NCBI RefSeq assembly: GCF_021290925.1
Contig: NZ_JAJSLX010000001.1
Location: 1,240,001 to 1,304,000, forward strand
Direction: 5' to 3'
Length of the DNA: 64,000 nucleotides
Source of the DNA: Sessilibacter corallicola
GTDB lineage: Bacteria > Pseudomonadota > Gammaproteobacteria > Pseudomonadales > Cellvibrionaceae
A model generated the notes under the pieces. It saw only the letters and a program-made list of their open reading frames with translations. It was not told where the DNA came from and made no database searches. How positions within the stretch are numbered: position 1 is the first letter of the stretch; each line of letters begins with the position of its first letter. This document shows, piece after piece, positions 9,121-18,301 of this stretch. Both the position numbers and the translations under genes were made by a program.

Positions 9121-11121
9121 TTAACCTGCCAATACGTCTTTCACCGTGGAGACAACATTGTCAACCGTGAAGCCAAAGTGTTCCATAAGCGCACCGCCAG
9201 GAGCAGATTCACCAAAGGATTCCATACCAACAATTCGACCATCAAGGCCAACGTATTTGTACCAGAAATCTTTATGCAGAGCTTCAACCGCAACGCGCGC
9301 AAGCAGTGCAGCTGGTAATACCGACTCTTTATAAGCGGCGTCTTGTTTTTCGAAAACTTCAGGACAAGGCATAGAAACAACGCGAACAGCAACGCCTTCT
9401 TCGGCCAATTGCTTCGCCGATTCAATGACTAGGCCAACCTCGGAACCGGTTGCGATCAAAACCGCTTGCGGATTTTCAACATCAACCAATACGTAACCAC
9501 CGCGCTCAACGGCCGCTAATTGCTCATCGCTGCGAGGTTGAGGCTCTAGACCTTGACGAGAAAAGACCAACGCACTCGGACCATCGCGACGCTCTACCGC
9601 AGATTTCCAAGCCACCGCTGATTCCACTTCGTCACATGGACGCCAAGTGTTTAGGTTAGGGGTAGAACGCAGGGAAGAAAGCTGCTCTACCGGCTGGTGA
9701 GTTGGGCCGTCTTCACCCAAACCGATGGAATCGTGGGTGTAAACGAAAATACTTTGTTGCTTCATTAATGCTGCCATACGAACCGCGTTACGAGCGTATT
9801 CCATGAACATTAAGAAGGTTGCACCGTAGTTGACGAAACCACCGTGCAATGCAATACCGTTCATCATAGCGCTCATGCCAAATTCACGAACGCCGTAGAA
9901 AATGTAGTTACCGGATGCGTCTTTGGCGTCAACTCCTTTAGAGCCTGACCATTTTGTTAAGTTGGATCCAGCCAAATCCGCAGAACCGCCGATCAATTCT
10001 GGCAACAACTCGCCGTAGGCATTGATCGCATTCTGAGACGCTTTACGAGACGCGATTTTTTGCGGATTTTCTTGGCACTGCTTAATGTAAGCCGTTGCTT
10101 TCTCAGAGAAATCAGCAGGAAGGTCGCCCTTAACCACACGGCGTTCGAATTCTGCTGCAAGTTCTGGGTAAGCAGCTTTATAAGCATCAAACTTTTCTTG
10201 CCATTGAGATTGCGCTTTGGCACCGGACTTCTTCGCACACCAACGATCGTAAACGTCTTGAGGAATCTCAAATGGTGCGTGCTCCCAATTTAGGGTTTTA
10301 CGCACTAGCGCGATTTCTTCATCACCTAGTGGTGCACCGTGACAATCTTCTTTACCTTGCTTGTTTGGCGAACCAAAACCAATCACTGTCTTACAACAAA
10401 TCAAGGTTGGCTTTTCGGATTCTGCACGAGCGTCTTCGATTGCGGCTTTAATAGCGTTAGCGTCGTGACCATCAACTCCTGGAACCACGTGCCAACCGTA
10501 GGATTCGAAACGCTTAGGCGTGTCGTCGGTAAACCAGCCTTCAACTTCACCGTCGATGGAAATACCGTTGTCGTCATAGAAAACGACCAATTTGCCCAAA
10601 CCGAGGGTACCGGCCAATGAACACGCTTCGTGAGAGATGCCTTCCATCAAACAACCATCACCCAAGAATACATAGGTGTTGTGGTCAACGATCTCGTGAC
10701 CTTCGCGGTTAAACTGAGCCGCCAATACTTTTTCGGCCAACGCCATACCAACAGCGTTAGCAATACCTTGGCCTAGTGGACCAGTGGTGGTTTCAACGCC
10801 AGGAGCATAACCGTATTCAGGGTGACCTGGGGTTTTAGAGTGCAACTGACGGAAGTTTTTCAATTCTTCGATTGGAAGATCATAACCGGTCAAATGCAAC
10901 AAGGAATAAATCAACATAGAGCCGTGGCCGTTAGACAACACAAAACGGTCTCGATCAGCCCAAGCTGGATCTGTTGGGTTGTGCACCATATAGTCATTCC
11001 AGAGCACTTCCGCGATGTCAGCCATGCCCATTGGGGCACCTGGGTGACCAGATTTAGCTTTTTGTACTGCATCCATACTTAAAGCGCGGATTGCATTAGC
11101 GAGTTCAGTGCGGGAAGACAT
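9121..11121 (-). CDS. tkt: Transketolase
   Basis: Thiamine-diphosphate enzyme transferring two-carbon ketol units in the pentose phosphate pathway; it also supplies erythrose 4-phosphate, the substrate of the adjacent Epd. The 666-residue protein has the N-terminal [10 protein letters not shown] motif, the ThDP motif GDGCLMEG followed by the DDNGISIDG loop, the pyrimidine-binding block MNGIALHGG and [14 protein letters not shown] region, and the [14 protein letters not shown] loop. Length is typical. It is the first gene of tkt-epd-LysE-pgk; the promoter must lie in the roughly 500-base region upstream. Confidence 0.98.
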   Translation of the reverse strand: MSSRTELANAIRALSMDAVQKAKSGHPGAPMGMADIAEVLWNDYMVHNPTDPAWADRDRFVLSNGHGSMLIYSLLHLTGYDLPIEELKNFRQLHSKTPGHPEYGYAPGVETTTGPLGQGIANAVGMALAEKVLAAQFNREGHEIVDHNTYVFLGDGCLMEGISHEACSLAGTLGLGKLVVFYDDNGISIDGEVEGWFTDDTPKRFESYGWHVVPGVDGHDANAIKAAIEDARAESEKPTLICCKTVIGFGSPNKQGKEDCHGAPLGDEEIALVRKTLNWEHAPFEIPQDVYDRWCAKKSGAKAQSQWQEKFDAYKAAYPELAAEFERRVVKGDLPADFSEKATAYIKQCQENPQKIASRKASQNAINAYGELLPELIGGSADLAGSNLTKWSGSKGVDAKDASGNYIFYGVREFGMSAMMNGIALHGGFVNYGATFLMFMEYARNAVRMAALMKQQSIFVYTHDSIGLGEDGPTHQPVEQLSSLRSTPNLNTWRPCDEVESAVAWKSAVERRDGPSALVFSRQGLEPQPRSDEQLAAVERGGYVLVDVENPQAVLIATGSEVGLVIESAKQLAEEGVAVRVVSMPCPEVFEKQDAAYKESVLPAALLARVAVEALHKDFWYKYVGLDGRIVGMESFGESAPGGALMEHFGFTVDNVVSTVKDVLAG

Positions 11122-11617
11122 GGGCTACGAGCTCCTGTTGAGTAACTGTTGGTCAAAAATACCGCCGACCGGTTTTTAGGCGGCGCCATTTTCTCCTAGC
11201 TCGGCTTTGAGGTAAACCGCAAATTAAGAAAAGTGCACCATTTGTGCTAGAAAACCCAAATTAAATGCCTGTATAGAATCAATTAAGAGCCATTCTTAGA
11301 TTTGCGACTGCAGTCCTTTATATGGAACCATCGTTATTGAGAAAACTGCGACGTTTTTACCATCCTGCATCCTGCGTAATCTCATTAGCATTCGTTAAAG
11401 AATAAAGGCAGTGTACAAAAATAAAACAACACCAACACAATGTAACTTCGAACTCAATAATAGTAGAAAGAATAGAAACAAGAGAAAGAGCTGTTAACGG
11501 CTAAACTTGCCGACACCAATAAGTGTTACAAATCACCAAGACATTAAAATGTCCTGAATAAGACAACGAAAACCAAATTCAAACCTTTGGATTTTCGTTG
11601 CCGTTATAATGCAAAAA
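11122..11617. other. Intergenic region upstream of tkt
   Basis: 496 bases with no credible gene. It holds the tkt promoter (not pinpointed) and the end of the upstream TonB gene. Close to that end, CAACGAAAA-CCAAA (11564-11577) pairs with TTTGGATTTTCGTTG (11586-11600) with a one-base bulge. This is an AT-rich hairpin without a T-run, perhaps a weak terminator. A GACATT/AATGTC dyad lies near 11540. Confidence 0.4.
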
Positions 11618-12250
11618 TTATTGAGCAATACTGAATCGAATTCGCTCTACAATGGGCCCGTAAGATTCGGCACCCACTTTTTCTCTCGGTTGAAATTTCC
11701 AACGTTCAACCGCCTGCAACGCAGATTTTTCAAAGTATCCATTGGGCTGCGAATAAACAATCGATGCCGATTCGGTAAATCCTGCGGGAGAAACAAAATA
11801 GCGAACATCCACATACCCTTCCACACCTCGACTCAACGCCCGACGAGGGTAAATCGGTGAGGCAGAGACACGCTTTACTGGCGCGCCGCTGTCAAAATCG
11901 ATTGTTGGATCATCGTCACTTTTAACCGTTGCAATAAAATCTGGGATAACGATTAAATCAGTTCGGCCTGAGTCTGTTGTGGGGACAACATGAGACGGAC
12001 CTACCGGTGGCGGAACGACCTCTGTGGGCGGTTCTGGTTTAGTAATTTGTTCTTGCACTTGCGGCGGCGCGTCGAATATCGACACCGGAACAATTCTACC
12101 AGGATCTTCAATAGGAGGTTCACCGTTAAATTCCACCAACTTTGCCATCAACATCAGCAGCACAAAGGTTAAAACGATGCCAGCCAATAAAAATAAAGCC
12201 CACTTTAAAATTCGATCAAGTACAACTGGAAATACAGCAATTGCATTCAT
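11618..12250 (-). CDS. TonB family energy-transducing protein
   Basis: A 210-residue inner-membrane protein that would span the periplasm and pass proton-motive energy to an outer-membrane partner. One membrane segment covers residues about 14-37. A proline-rich linker (about 45-95, with EPPTEVVPPPVGPSHVVP) follows. The TonB C-terminal domain (about 125-210) shows the family pattern SPIYPRRALSRGVEGYVDVRYFV and FEKSALQAVERWKF. No exbB or exbD lies nearby. It is downstream of an M56 peptidase and BlaI regulator on the same strand, which suggests a regulated envelope function rather than ordinary siderophore uptake. Confidence 0.88.
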   Translation of the reverse strand: MNAIAVFPVVLDRILKWALFLLAGIVLTFVLLMLMAKLVEFNGEPPIEDPGRIVPVSIFDAPPQVQEQITKPEPPTEVVPPPVGPSHVVPTTDSGRTDLIVIPDFIATVKSDDDPTIDFDSGAPVKRVSASPIYPRRALSRGVEGYVDVRYFVSPAGFTESASIVYSQPNGYFEKSALQAVERWKFQPREKVGAESYGPIVERIRFSIAQ

Positions 12251-12318
12251 AACACGTCCTCACGGATTCATTAGGTTAATCACTTTAGTAACGTTATTTT
12301 TGTGTGCCGAAGAAAAAG

Positions 12319-12336
12319 CGATACATCCCTGTATCG
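12319..12336. promoter_or_regulatory. TACA/TGTA dyad upstream of the TonB gene, possible BlaI-type operator
   Basis: CGATACA-TCCC-TGTATCG is a perfect 7-4-7 inverted repeat about 70 bases upstream of the TonB start. It contains the TACA...TGTA half-sites known for BlaI/MecI/CopY repressors, and a BlaI-family gene lies two genes upstream. Binding is inferred. Confidence 0.45.
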
Positions 12337-12355
12337 TCAGAAGAAAATAGCCAAA

Positions 12356-12378
12356 CGCCCCAGTATTTTTTTGGGGCG
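12356..12378 (-). terminator. GC-stem hairpin downstream of the M56 gene
   Basis: CGCCCCA (12356-12362) pairs with TGGGGCG (12372-12378) around a T-rich loop. Read in the minus direction it is followed by TTT, so it may weakly terminate the M56 transcript before the TonB gene. Confidence 0.45.
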
Positions 12379-12457
12379 AAAAGCACCCTTCCAGAAAACC
12401 TGAAAAATTAATAATCAATAAAATAGCGAGATTAGACTGCTAAAATATAGGAGCCTC

Positions 12458-13936
12458 TTAGATTCGAAAATAAAAAATCAACGAGTGTATTTCATTCGTA
12501 GGTCTATCAAACCAATACTGATTTAACGCCGATAAAACCGAACTCTCAAACACCCCCATAGGAGCTGCGCTAATAAACTGGATATTGTCAGCGTAACCGT
12601 TGTGGTCAACAGAAAAATTAACCCTGACTTCGCCAGAAATACGTTCGTACCGCGCCGATTGAGGAAACTCTGGCAACACTAACCGATTGGGTAAAAACCC
12701 CACCACTTGAATATTTCCGGCGGGTAAAAATAAATCGTTATTAAATGCAGCAGGTTCAAATTCGGCAATGGTTAGCAACTCTTCAATTTCAACATTAACT
12801 CCATCACTAATACCAAACGTATCAGTCACCTTCAAAGGGTTCGGCACCGTGGCGTAAAGCAATTCACTCTTATCAAACCAATCTTTTTTGCTTTTTATTG
12901 AATCGATTGAATGAATCTCGATTAAATGTTCATGAAAAATCTGCTTAGCAGACGTTTTTACAGACACGGTAAAATTAATCAAAAAAACCGGTGAAAGCAT
13001 CAACAAAATAACCAACGTAATAATGGCTGTGGATGTACGTGATACCGGGTCACGATCCACGTAACGCTCTAACACTCGAAGTATGCGGTGAAAGAAATCA
13101 GAGTCAGACTTTGAATTAATGACGTGCTTGGTAACCGTTGTTAAATTTTCTGGTCTTTTACTGTCGCCAACTTGAGATTCGCCTGCACGTAACGATAACA
13201 GTAATTTCGAATAAATCTTTTTTGAAGACTGGCCGCTGGATACTTGGCCATCTACAAACCAGTCATCACACGCTTGTTCAGCCAGTTGGTCAGATCGTTT
13301 TTTTAACGCCCAAACCAACGGCAACCACCACAAAACAGCGCAAATCACATACACACATTCCGACTTAAGCCAATCATTGCGTTTGATGTGAGCGCATTCG
13401 TGGCGTAACACACATTCTTGCTGATACTGAGTGAGCGCAAAAAACTGATCACCCAAAACCAATCGATGCTTTCCCCATAAAGGTATTCGCCAAACATACG
13501 CGATGTGATTTCCGTGCGATTTTAACAACGTCACTTGCTGCAACTGGTATTCGTTGAGGATGTGCTCAACATTGAGTTTCTGCGCGTTTGCATCCAACAC
13601 CGATTCTTGTGCACGTAAAGCAAACAAACCCAGCCAACGATAACTCAGCAAAAAGCTTGAAACCAAACAAAGAGCGGAACAAAAATAGACAAAATCATTT
13701 GCCGAGACGGCGTAATTGCTCCAATTCACAATGCTTGAATAAGGCAGCTCAAACTCTACAACCCAGACATTCACAAGACTGAACAACAAGGTTATCGGAA
13801 TAAATAAAAACGCAATCCAAATAACATTAAATTGAAAATCTGCCGACTCTTTTTTAAAACCCGCCAACAACAGTGAGGTTATTGCACAGATTAGCAATGG
13901 CTTGAGAGCTAATATAATCAGCAATTGACCTAACAT
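12458..13936 (-). CDS. BlaR1-like M56 membrane metallopeptidase with TonB-like C-terminus
   Basis: A 492-residue membrane protein of peptidase family M56. There are N-terminal membrane segments (about 1-26, 38-60, 82-106), then a cytoplasmic zinc protease domain with the HEXXH motif HECAH at residues 179-183. A further segment lies around 195-212 and another near 300-325. In BlaR1/MecR1 such proteases cleave the partner repressor after sensing a periplasmic signal. Here the C-terminus (about 405-492) is not a penicillin-binding sensor but a TonB-C-like domain (LPEFPQSARYERISGEVRVNF). The partner repressor gene lies directly upstream with 61 bases between. No beta-lactamase is present. The signal is unknown. 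Confidence 0.88.
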   Translation of the reverse strand: MLGQLLIILALKPLLICAITSLLLAGFKKESADFQFNVIWIAFLFIPITLLFSLVNVWVVEFELPYSSIVNWSNYAVSANDFVYFCSALCLVSSFLLSYRWLGLFALRAQESVLDANAQKLNVEHILNEYQLQQVTLLKSHGNHIAYVWRIPLWGKHRLVLGDQFFALTQYQQECVLRHECAHIKRNDWLKSECVYVICAVLWWLPLVWALKKRSDQLAEQACDDWFVDGQVSSGQSSKKIYSKLLLSLRAGESQVGDSKRPENLTTVTKHVINSKSDSDFFHRILRVLERYVDRDPVSRTSTAIITLVILLMLSPVFLINFTVSVKTSAKQIFHEHLIEIHSIDSIKSKKDWFDKSELLYATVPNPLKVTDTFGISDGVNVEIEELLTIAEFEPAAFNNDLFLPAGNIQVVGFLPNRLVLPEFPQSARYERISGEVRVNFSVDHNGYADNIQFISAAPMGVFESSVLSALNQYWFDRPTNEIHSLIFYFRI

Positions 13937-13997
13937 AATTCAGCCTATTCTAAGATACGCGCAACGGTGTATAGGAATCTCTGTTAAACCCCTAAAA

Positions 13998-14405
13998 TTA
14001 TTCTTTCAATTTATCGATTTCTTTTTCTAGCGTTTTTAATTCTTCATTCGTTAATTTGTTTTTATCGTTGCCTAATAAGGCTTTGACCGCATCGGTAGTG
14101 GAGCCTGCAAAAAACGTTTCCACCAAACGTTTCATTGCTGACAAGCCTGCGGCTTTTTTATTGTTGAGTGGGAAATACAGGTATCGATTGCCATCGCGCC
14201 TGGATTTAATCTGATTTTTTTCAACCATTCGATTCAATAACGCTCTAACAGAAGAGTAGCTGGGCGGGTTATCAATCGCATCCAACACCTGCTGAACGGA
14301 GCCACCGTCGAGCTGATACAGCGCATCGAGTATTTGGCGTTCACGTTTGGTTAAATGTGTTTCAACATCCTTTGAATTAATGTCGTTGGAATTCTCTTCG
14401 CTCAC
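13998..14405 (-). CDS. BlaI/MecI/CopY family transcriptional repressor
   Basis: A 135-residue winged-helix repressor. The HTH core occupies about residues 17-90: LTKRERQILDALYQLDGGSVQQVL, then SYSSVRALLNRMVEKNQIKSRR, a good match to the Penicillinase_R family. The C-terminal dimerisation part (95-135) is lysine-rich. The start is GTG at 14405 with AGGTG five bases upstream. It forms a pair with the M56 peptidase, which would inactivate it on signal. Likely targets are its own promoter and the downstream TonB gene. A triple 14-base repeat lies in its leader. Confidence 0.92.
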   Translation of the reverse strand: MSEENSNDINSKDVETHLTKRERQILDALYQLDGGSVQQVLDAIDNPPSYSSVRALLNRMVEKNQIKSRRDGNRYLYFPLNNKKAAGLSAMKRLVETFFAGSTTDAVKALLGNDKNKLTNEELKTLEKEIDKLKE

Positions 14406-14415
14406 ATTGCACCTG

Positions 14416-14457
14416 TTTAATCTCGGTTCTTTAATCTCAGCTCTTTAATCTCAGTTC
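14416..14457. repeat. Three tandem 14-base repeats in the blaI-type gene leader
   Basis: Copies at 14416-14429, 14430-14443 and 14444-14457, consensus TTTAATCTCAGTTC, differing by one or two bases. They lie between the repressor start and the tandem dyads, within its 5' leader. The function is unknown. Confidence 0.8.
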
Positions 14458-14515
14458 TGTTTCATGTTGCCCTAAGGTAATTTAGCTTGAGCGACAAAAC
14501 TAATCAGTGCTTAAC

Positions 14516-14549
14516 TGCTAATTTTTTAGCATGTGCTAAAAAATTAGCA
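14516..14549. promoter_or_regulatory. Tandem dyad operator between blaI-type gene and sahR
   Basis: Two adjacent dyads, TGCTAA-TTTT-TTAGCA (14516-14531) and TGCTAA-AAAA-TTAGCA (14534-14549), separated by TG. Together they form one perfect 16-base-arm inverted repeat. The position, 111 bases upstream of the repressor gene and 113 bases upstream of sahR, suits an operator for the BlaI-type protein, though the half-site differs from the classical TACA/TGTA. Confidence 0.6.
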
Positions 14550-14608
14550 CAACGAGCATTCTAATACAAGCAAATTGAGTAATTGCCAAACAATCTTAAG
14601 CGCTTCGC

Positions 14609-14636
14609 ATCTATATCAAATTATTTTGATATAGAT
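14609..14636. promoter_or_regulatory. Candidate SahR operator
   Basis: ATCTATATCAAA (14609-14620) and TTTGATATAGAT (14625-14636) form a perfect 12-base inverted repeat with spacer TTAT. It overlaps the -35 element of the sahR promoter, as expected for an autorepressor. ArsR-family regulators bind such AT-rich dyads. Confidence 0.72.
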
Positions 14637-14654
14637 TTCTGGCGGTGCTACACT
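14626..14654 (+). promoter_or_regulatory. sahR promoter, apparently giving a leaderless mRNA
   Basis: TTGATA (14626-14631) and TACACT (14649-14654) are spaced by 17 bases. The expected start of transcription is 14661-14662, which is the A of the sahR ATG. No Shine-Dalgarno precedes that ATG. Confidence 0.55.
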
Positions 14655-14661
14655 TCCTGCT

Positions 14662-15648
14662 ATGACTGCCACAGAGACAAACAATCAAGCCCTTAACGAC
14701 TTATCGGCTCTGCTTAAAGCAGCGTCCGATCCGTTGCGCTTGCAGGTTTTACGTCTTCTCGCCCAAGACTCTTATGGCGTTTCTGAGTTATGTCGGATTT
14801 TTTCAGTGCGGCAATCAGGAATGAGTCATCATTTAAAAATATTGTCACAAGCGGGACTGGTAACCACACGCCGAGAAGGTAATTCGATTTTTTATCGGCG
14901 TACGTTACCCAATGCGTTTACGCATGAAAGTTTGAGAAATGAAATTTACACCCAGGTCGATCAACTGGAAATTTCTCAATCGGTTGTTGAACAATTGGAA
15001 GTGATTCGCAATGAACGCGTTAGCAGTTCGCAGGAATTTTTCAGTCTCAATAATGAAAAGTTTCGTTCACAACAAGATCTGATCGCAAGCTTCCCGGTGT
15101 ATAAAGAACAAATTTCTGAGCTGATGAAAACAGCGGATCTGCCAAGTGCCGATATCGCTGTGGAAATTGGTCCCGGCGAAGGTGAATTTCTTCCTGTACT
15201 TGCAGATGCGTTTTCGCAAGTGTACGCAATCGACAATAACAACAATATGTTGGAAAGCGCGAGAGTGTTTGCCGACAACAGCAAGGCCCGAAATATCGAA
15301 TTTATTTTGGATGATGCAAGTAGCAATGAGTTAGCACTCGGCGAAAATTTAGCGGATTTAATTGTCGCGAATATGGTGTGTCACCATGTTCCGTCACCTG
15401 CCAATCTTTTTGCTGTGTTGGCGAAAACATTAAAAAACCGTGGTTCGTTAATCATTACCGATTTGTGTTTGCATAATCAAAATTGGACACGCGAAGCTTG
15501 CGGTGACCTTTGGCTTGGTTTTGATCCCAATGATTTATCTCAGTGGGCACAAAACGCAGGACTCAGCGACGGACAAAGTATTTATTTCGCGTTAAGAAAT
15601 GGATTCCAAATTCAAATACGACAGTTTATTAAAAATAACGCCATTTAA
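14662..15648 (+). CDS. sahR: ArsR-family regulator with SAM-methyltransferase-fold domain, SahR type
   Basis: A 328-residue regulator. Residues about 10-95 are an ArsR winged helix (ASDPLRLQVLRLLAQ, VRQSGMSHHLKILSQAGLV). Residues about 140-320 form a class I methyltransferase fold with motif I EIGPGEGEF at 168-176. In the SahR family described in Proteobacteria this fold senses S-adenosylhomocysteine; binding releases the repressor from SAM-cycle genes. The downstream genes metK, ahcY and metF are exactly that regulon core, only 27 bases away. I therefore assign SahR by architecture and context. An active methyltransferase is the alternative. The ATG at 14662 has no ribosome site but sits where transcription should start. 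Confidence 0.88.
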   Translation: MTATETNNQALNDLSALLKAASDPLRLQVLRLLAQDSYGVSELCRIFSVRQSGMSHHLKILSQAGLVTTRREGNSIFYRRTLPNAFTHESLRNEIYTQVDQLEISQSVVEQLEVIRNERVSSSQEFFSLNNEKFRSQQDLIASFPVYKEQISELMKTADLPSADIAVEIGPGEGEFLPVLADAFSQVYAIDNNNNMLESARVFADNSKARNIEFILDDASSNELALGENLADLIVANMVCHHVPSPANLFAVLAKTLKNRGSLIITDLCLHNQNWTREACGDLWLGFDPNDLSQWAQNAGLSDGQSIYFALRNGFQIQIRQFIKNNAI

Positions 15649-15675
15649 TGTACGGCTTATTTGAGGAATTAATCA

Positions 15676-16830
15676 ATGTCTGAATATTCAGTATTTACGT
15701 CTGAAAGTGTATCTGAAGGCCACCCAGATAAAATGGCTGACCAAATTTCCGATGCGGTTTTGGATGCAATTTTAAAAGATGATCCACACGCCCGTGTTGC
15801 GGTAGAAACATTAGTTAAAACCGGAATGGCAGTTGTTGCCGGTGAAGTTCGCACCGACACTTACGTCGATTTGGAAGATCTTATTCGAGAAGTCATCCTA
15901 AGCATTGGTTACGATTCCAGTGATGTTGGTTTTGACGGTGCAAGCTGTGCGGTATTAAACGCAATCGGTAAACAATCTGCCGATATTGCGATGGGTGTTG
16001 ATGAAGCCGAAAATAAAGATTTGGGCGCAGGTGACCAAGGACTTATGTTTGGTTTTGCCACCAACGAAACCGACGTGTTAATGCCAGCACCTATTTATTA
16101 CAGTCATCGATTGGTAGAACGCCAAGCGCACCTTCGCAAAGACAATGTATTGCCGTGGTTGCGCCCAGACGCAAAAAGCCAGGTAACACTGCGCTATCAA
16201 GACGGCAAACCCGTTGCCGTTGATGCCGTAGTTTTATCGACTCAGCACGATCCAGATATTTCGTTGGACAATCTGCGTGAAGCCGTAATGGAAGAAATTA
16301 TTAAACCGGTTTTACCGGCTGACTGGTTGCACGCAGACACTCTATATCACATCAACCCAACCGGTAATTTTGTTATCGGTGGCCCCGTTGGCGATTGTGG
16401 CTTAACCGGCCGTAAAATCATCGTTGATACCTACGGTGGTATGGCTCGTCACGGCGGCGGTGCATTCTCTGGTAAAGATCCATCAAAAGTAGACCGCTCA
16501 GCTGCTTACGCCGGTCGTTATGTGGCAAAAAATATTGTCGCAGCAGGCCTTGCCGATAAATGTGAGATTCAAGTGTCTTACGCGATTGGTGTTGCCGAGC
16601 CAACTTCAATTTCCATTAATACTTTTGGCACTGGCAAAGTCAGTGACGAACAAATTGTTCAAGCGGTTCGTGAATACTTCGATCTACGACCACAAGGCTT
16701 GATTGAAATGCTTGATCTCAAGCGACCTATTTATCGCGCGACCTCTGCTTACGGACACTTCGGTCGTGAATTGCCTGAGTTTACTTGGGAAAAGACCGAT
16801 AAAGCCGAAGCACTTAAAAACGCACTGTAA
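15676..16830 (+). CDS. metK: S-adenosylmethionine synthetase
   Basis: Makes S-adenosylmethionine from methionine and ATP in the cytosol. The 384-residue sequence shows [20 protein letters not shown] (about 9-28, ATP/Mg binding), the hexapeptide region [15 protein letters not shown] (about 115-129) and the [19 protein letters not shown] loop (about 256-274). Length matches the family. A strong GAGGAATT ribosome site precedes the ATG. It is the second gene in sahR-metK-ahcY-metF-rsmE, with 27 bases from sahR and 23 to ahcY, so it is probably part of a single transcript under SahR control. Confidence 0.98.
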   Translation: MSEYSVFTSESVSEGHPDKMADQISDAVLDAILKDDPHARVAVETLVKTGMAVVAGEVRTDTYVDLEDLIREVILSIGYDSSDVGFDGASCAVLNAIGKQSADIAMGVDEAENKDLGAGDQGLMFGFATNETDVLMPAPIYYSHRLVERQAHLRKDNVLPWLRPDAKSQVTLRYQDGKPVAVDAVVLSTQHDPDISLDNLREAVMEEIIKPVLPADWLHADTLYHINPTGNFVIGGPVGDCGLTGRKIIVDTYGGMARHGGGAFSGKDPSKVDRSAAYAGRYVAKNIVAAGLADKCEIQVSYAIGVAEPTSISINTFGTGKVSDEQIVQAVREYFDLRPQGLIEMLDLKRPIYRATSAYGHFGRELPEFTWEKTDKAEALKNAL

Positions 16831-16853
16831 TCAGATTTTTGGAGCAAGCAAAA

Positions 16854-18245
16854 ATGAATGCGATTCAAGATTTTACCGACTATAAAGTTGCCGATATTCA
16901 ACTGGCCGAGTGGGGCCGTAAAGAAATCGACATCGCCGAAGGCGAAATGCCAGCATTGATGGCTTTACGCGCAAAATACCGTGAACAACAACCGCTTGCC
17001 GGTGCAAAAATCATGGGTTGTATTCACATGACAATCCAAACAGCGGTGTTGATTGAAACGTTGATTGATCTCGGTGCGGAAGTTCGCTGGTCATCTTGTA
17101 ATATTTTCTCAACCCAAGACCACGCAGCCGCAGCCATTGCCGCCGCCGGTATTCCAGTGTTTGCCTGGAAAGGTGAAACCGAAGAAGAGTTCGACTGGTG
17201 TATTGAGCAAACCATTTTAAAAACCACAGGCTCAGCTGAGACTTGGGACGCCAACATTATTTTGGATGACGGCGGTGATTTAACCGCAATGGTTCACGAA
17301 AAATACCCTGAAATGCTAAACAGCATTAACGGTATTTCCGAAGAGACCACCACAGGTGTTCACCGTTTGTTAGAAATGATGGAAAAAGGCGAGTTAAAAG
17401 TACCTGCCATCAACGTTAACGACTCGGTTACTAAATCGAAAAACGATAACAAATACGGCTGTCGTCACTCGTTGAACGATGCCATCAAGCGCGGTACCGA
17501 CCACTTGTTGTCCGGTAAAAAAGCCTTGGTTATCGGATACGGTGACGTGGGTAAAGGTTCTGCGGCATCACTTCGCCAAGAAGGCATGATTGTTCGTGTT
17601 ACCGAAGTTGACCCAATCTGTGCAATGCAAGCGTGCATGGACGGCTTCGAAGTAGTTTCTCCGTACATCAACGGTGTCAACACCGGTGAGCTAGACGGCA
17701 TTAACACAGCGCTTCTTGAAAATACCGACCTTGTGGTTACCACAACCGGTAACGTCAATGTCTGTGACAAAAACATGCTGCAAGCACTGAAAAACGGCGC
17801 CGTCGTTTGTAACATCGGTCACTTCGACAACGAGATCGATACCGCTTACATGCGCGACAACTGGCAGTGGGAAGAAATTAAACCGCAAGTGCATAAGATC
17901 GTTCGCAACATCGAAACTAATGATCACTTAATTTTGCTTTCCGAAGGTCGTCTAGTGAACCTAGGTAATGCAACCGGTCACCCATCACGTATTATGGACG
18001 GTTCTTTTGCTAACCAAGTACTTGCACAAATTTACTTGTACGAAGCAAAATTCGCTGATCTTCCAGCGGATCAAAAAGCTGAAAATATCTACGTGAAAGT
18101 TCTGCCGAAGAAACTCGACGAAGAAGTTGCTGCGGATATGGTGAAAGGTTTTGGCGGTGTTATTACGCAAATGACCAAGACCCAAGCCGATTACATCAAC
18201 GTACCGGTTGATGGACCATTTAAGCCAGAGTCTTACAAATATTAA
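16854..18245 (+). CDS. ahcY: S-adenosylhomocysteine hydrolase
   Basis: Hydrolyses S-adenosylhomocysteine to adenosine and homocysteine, removing the inhibitory by-product of methylation. The 463-residue protein has the substrate block [19 protein letters not shown], the [22 protein letters not shown] helix, the NAD site [13 protein letters not shown] and the C-terminal [11 protein letters not shown], all diagnostic. I chose the ATG at 16854 because GGAG lies ten bases upstream; a TTG at 16839 is in frame but overlaps that site. Only 23 bases separate it from metK, leaving no space for the SAH riboswitch that precedes ahcY in some relatives; SahR appears to replace it. Confidence 0.98.
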   Translation: MNAIQDFTDYKVADIQLAEWGRKEIDIAEGEMPALMALRAKYREQQPLAGAKIMGCIHMTIQTAVLIETLIDLGAEVRWSSCNIFSTQDHAAAAIAAAGIPVFAWKGETEEEFDWCIEQTILKTTGSAETWDANIILDDGGDLTAMVHEKYPEMLNSINGISEETTTGVHRLLEMMEKGELKVPAINVNDSVTKSKNDNKYGCRHSLNDAIKRGTDHLLSGKKALVIGYGDVGKGSAASLRQEGMIVRVTEVDPICAMQACMDGFEVVSPYINGVNTGELDGINTALLENTDLVVTTTGNVNVCDKNMLQALKNGAVVCNIGHFDNEIDTAYMRDNWQWEEIKPQVHKIVRNIETNDHLILLSEGRLVNLGNATGHPSRIMDGSFANQVLAQIYLYEAKFADLPADQKAENIYVKVLPKKLDEEVAADMVKGFGGVITQMTKTQADYINVPVDGPFKPESYKY

Positions 18246-18251
18246 TCATTG

Positions 18252-18275
18252 AGCGGCACCTTTTTAGGTGCCGCT
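18252..18275. terminator. Strong hairpin between ahcY and metF
   Basis: AGCGGCACCT (18252-18261) pairs with AGGTGCCGCT (18266-18275) with a TTTT loop, a perfect 10-base GC-rich stem. It lacks a downstream T-run, so partial termination or mRNA 3'-end protection of ahcY is more likely than full termination. Confidence 0.6.
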
Positions 18276-18301
18276 TCAGCAGCAAGCAGTTAAATTAGCA
18301 T

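Noticed and set aside
16831-16853. Possible SAH riboswitch before ahcY
   Set aside because: Only 23 bases separate metK and ahcY, too few for the aptamer, and no aptamer-like sequence is seen.
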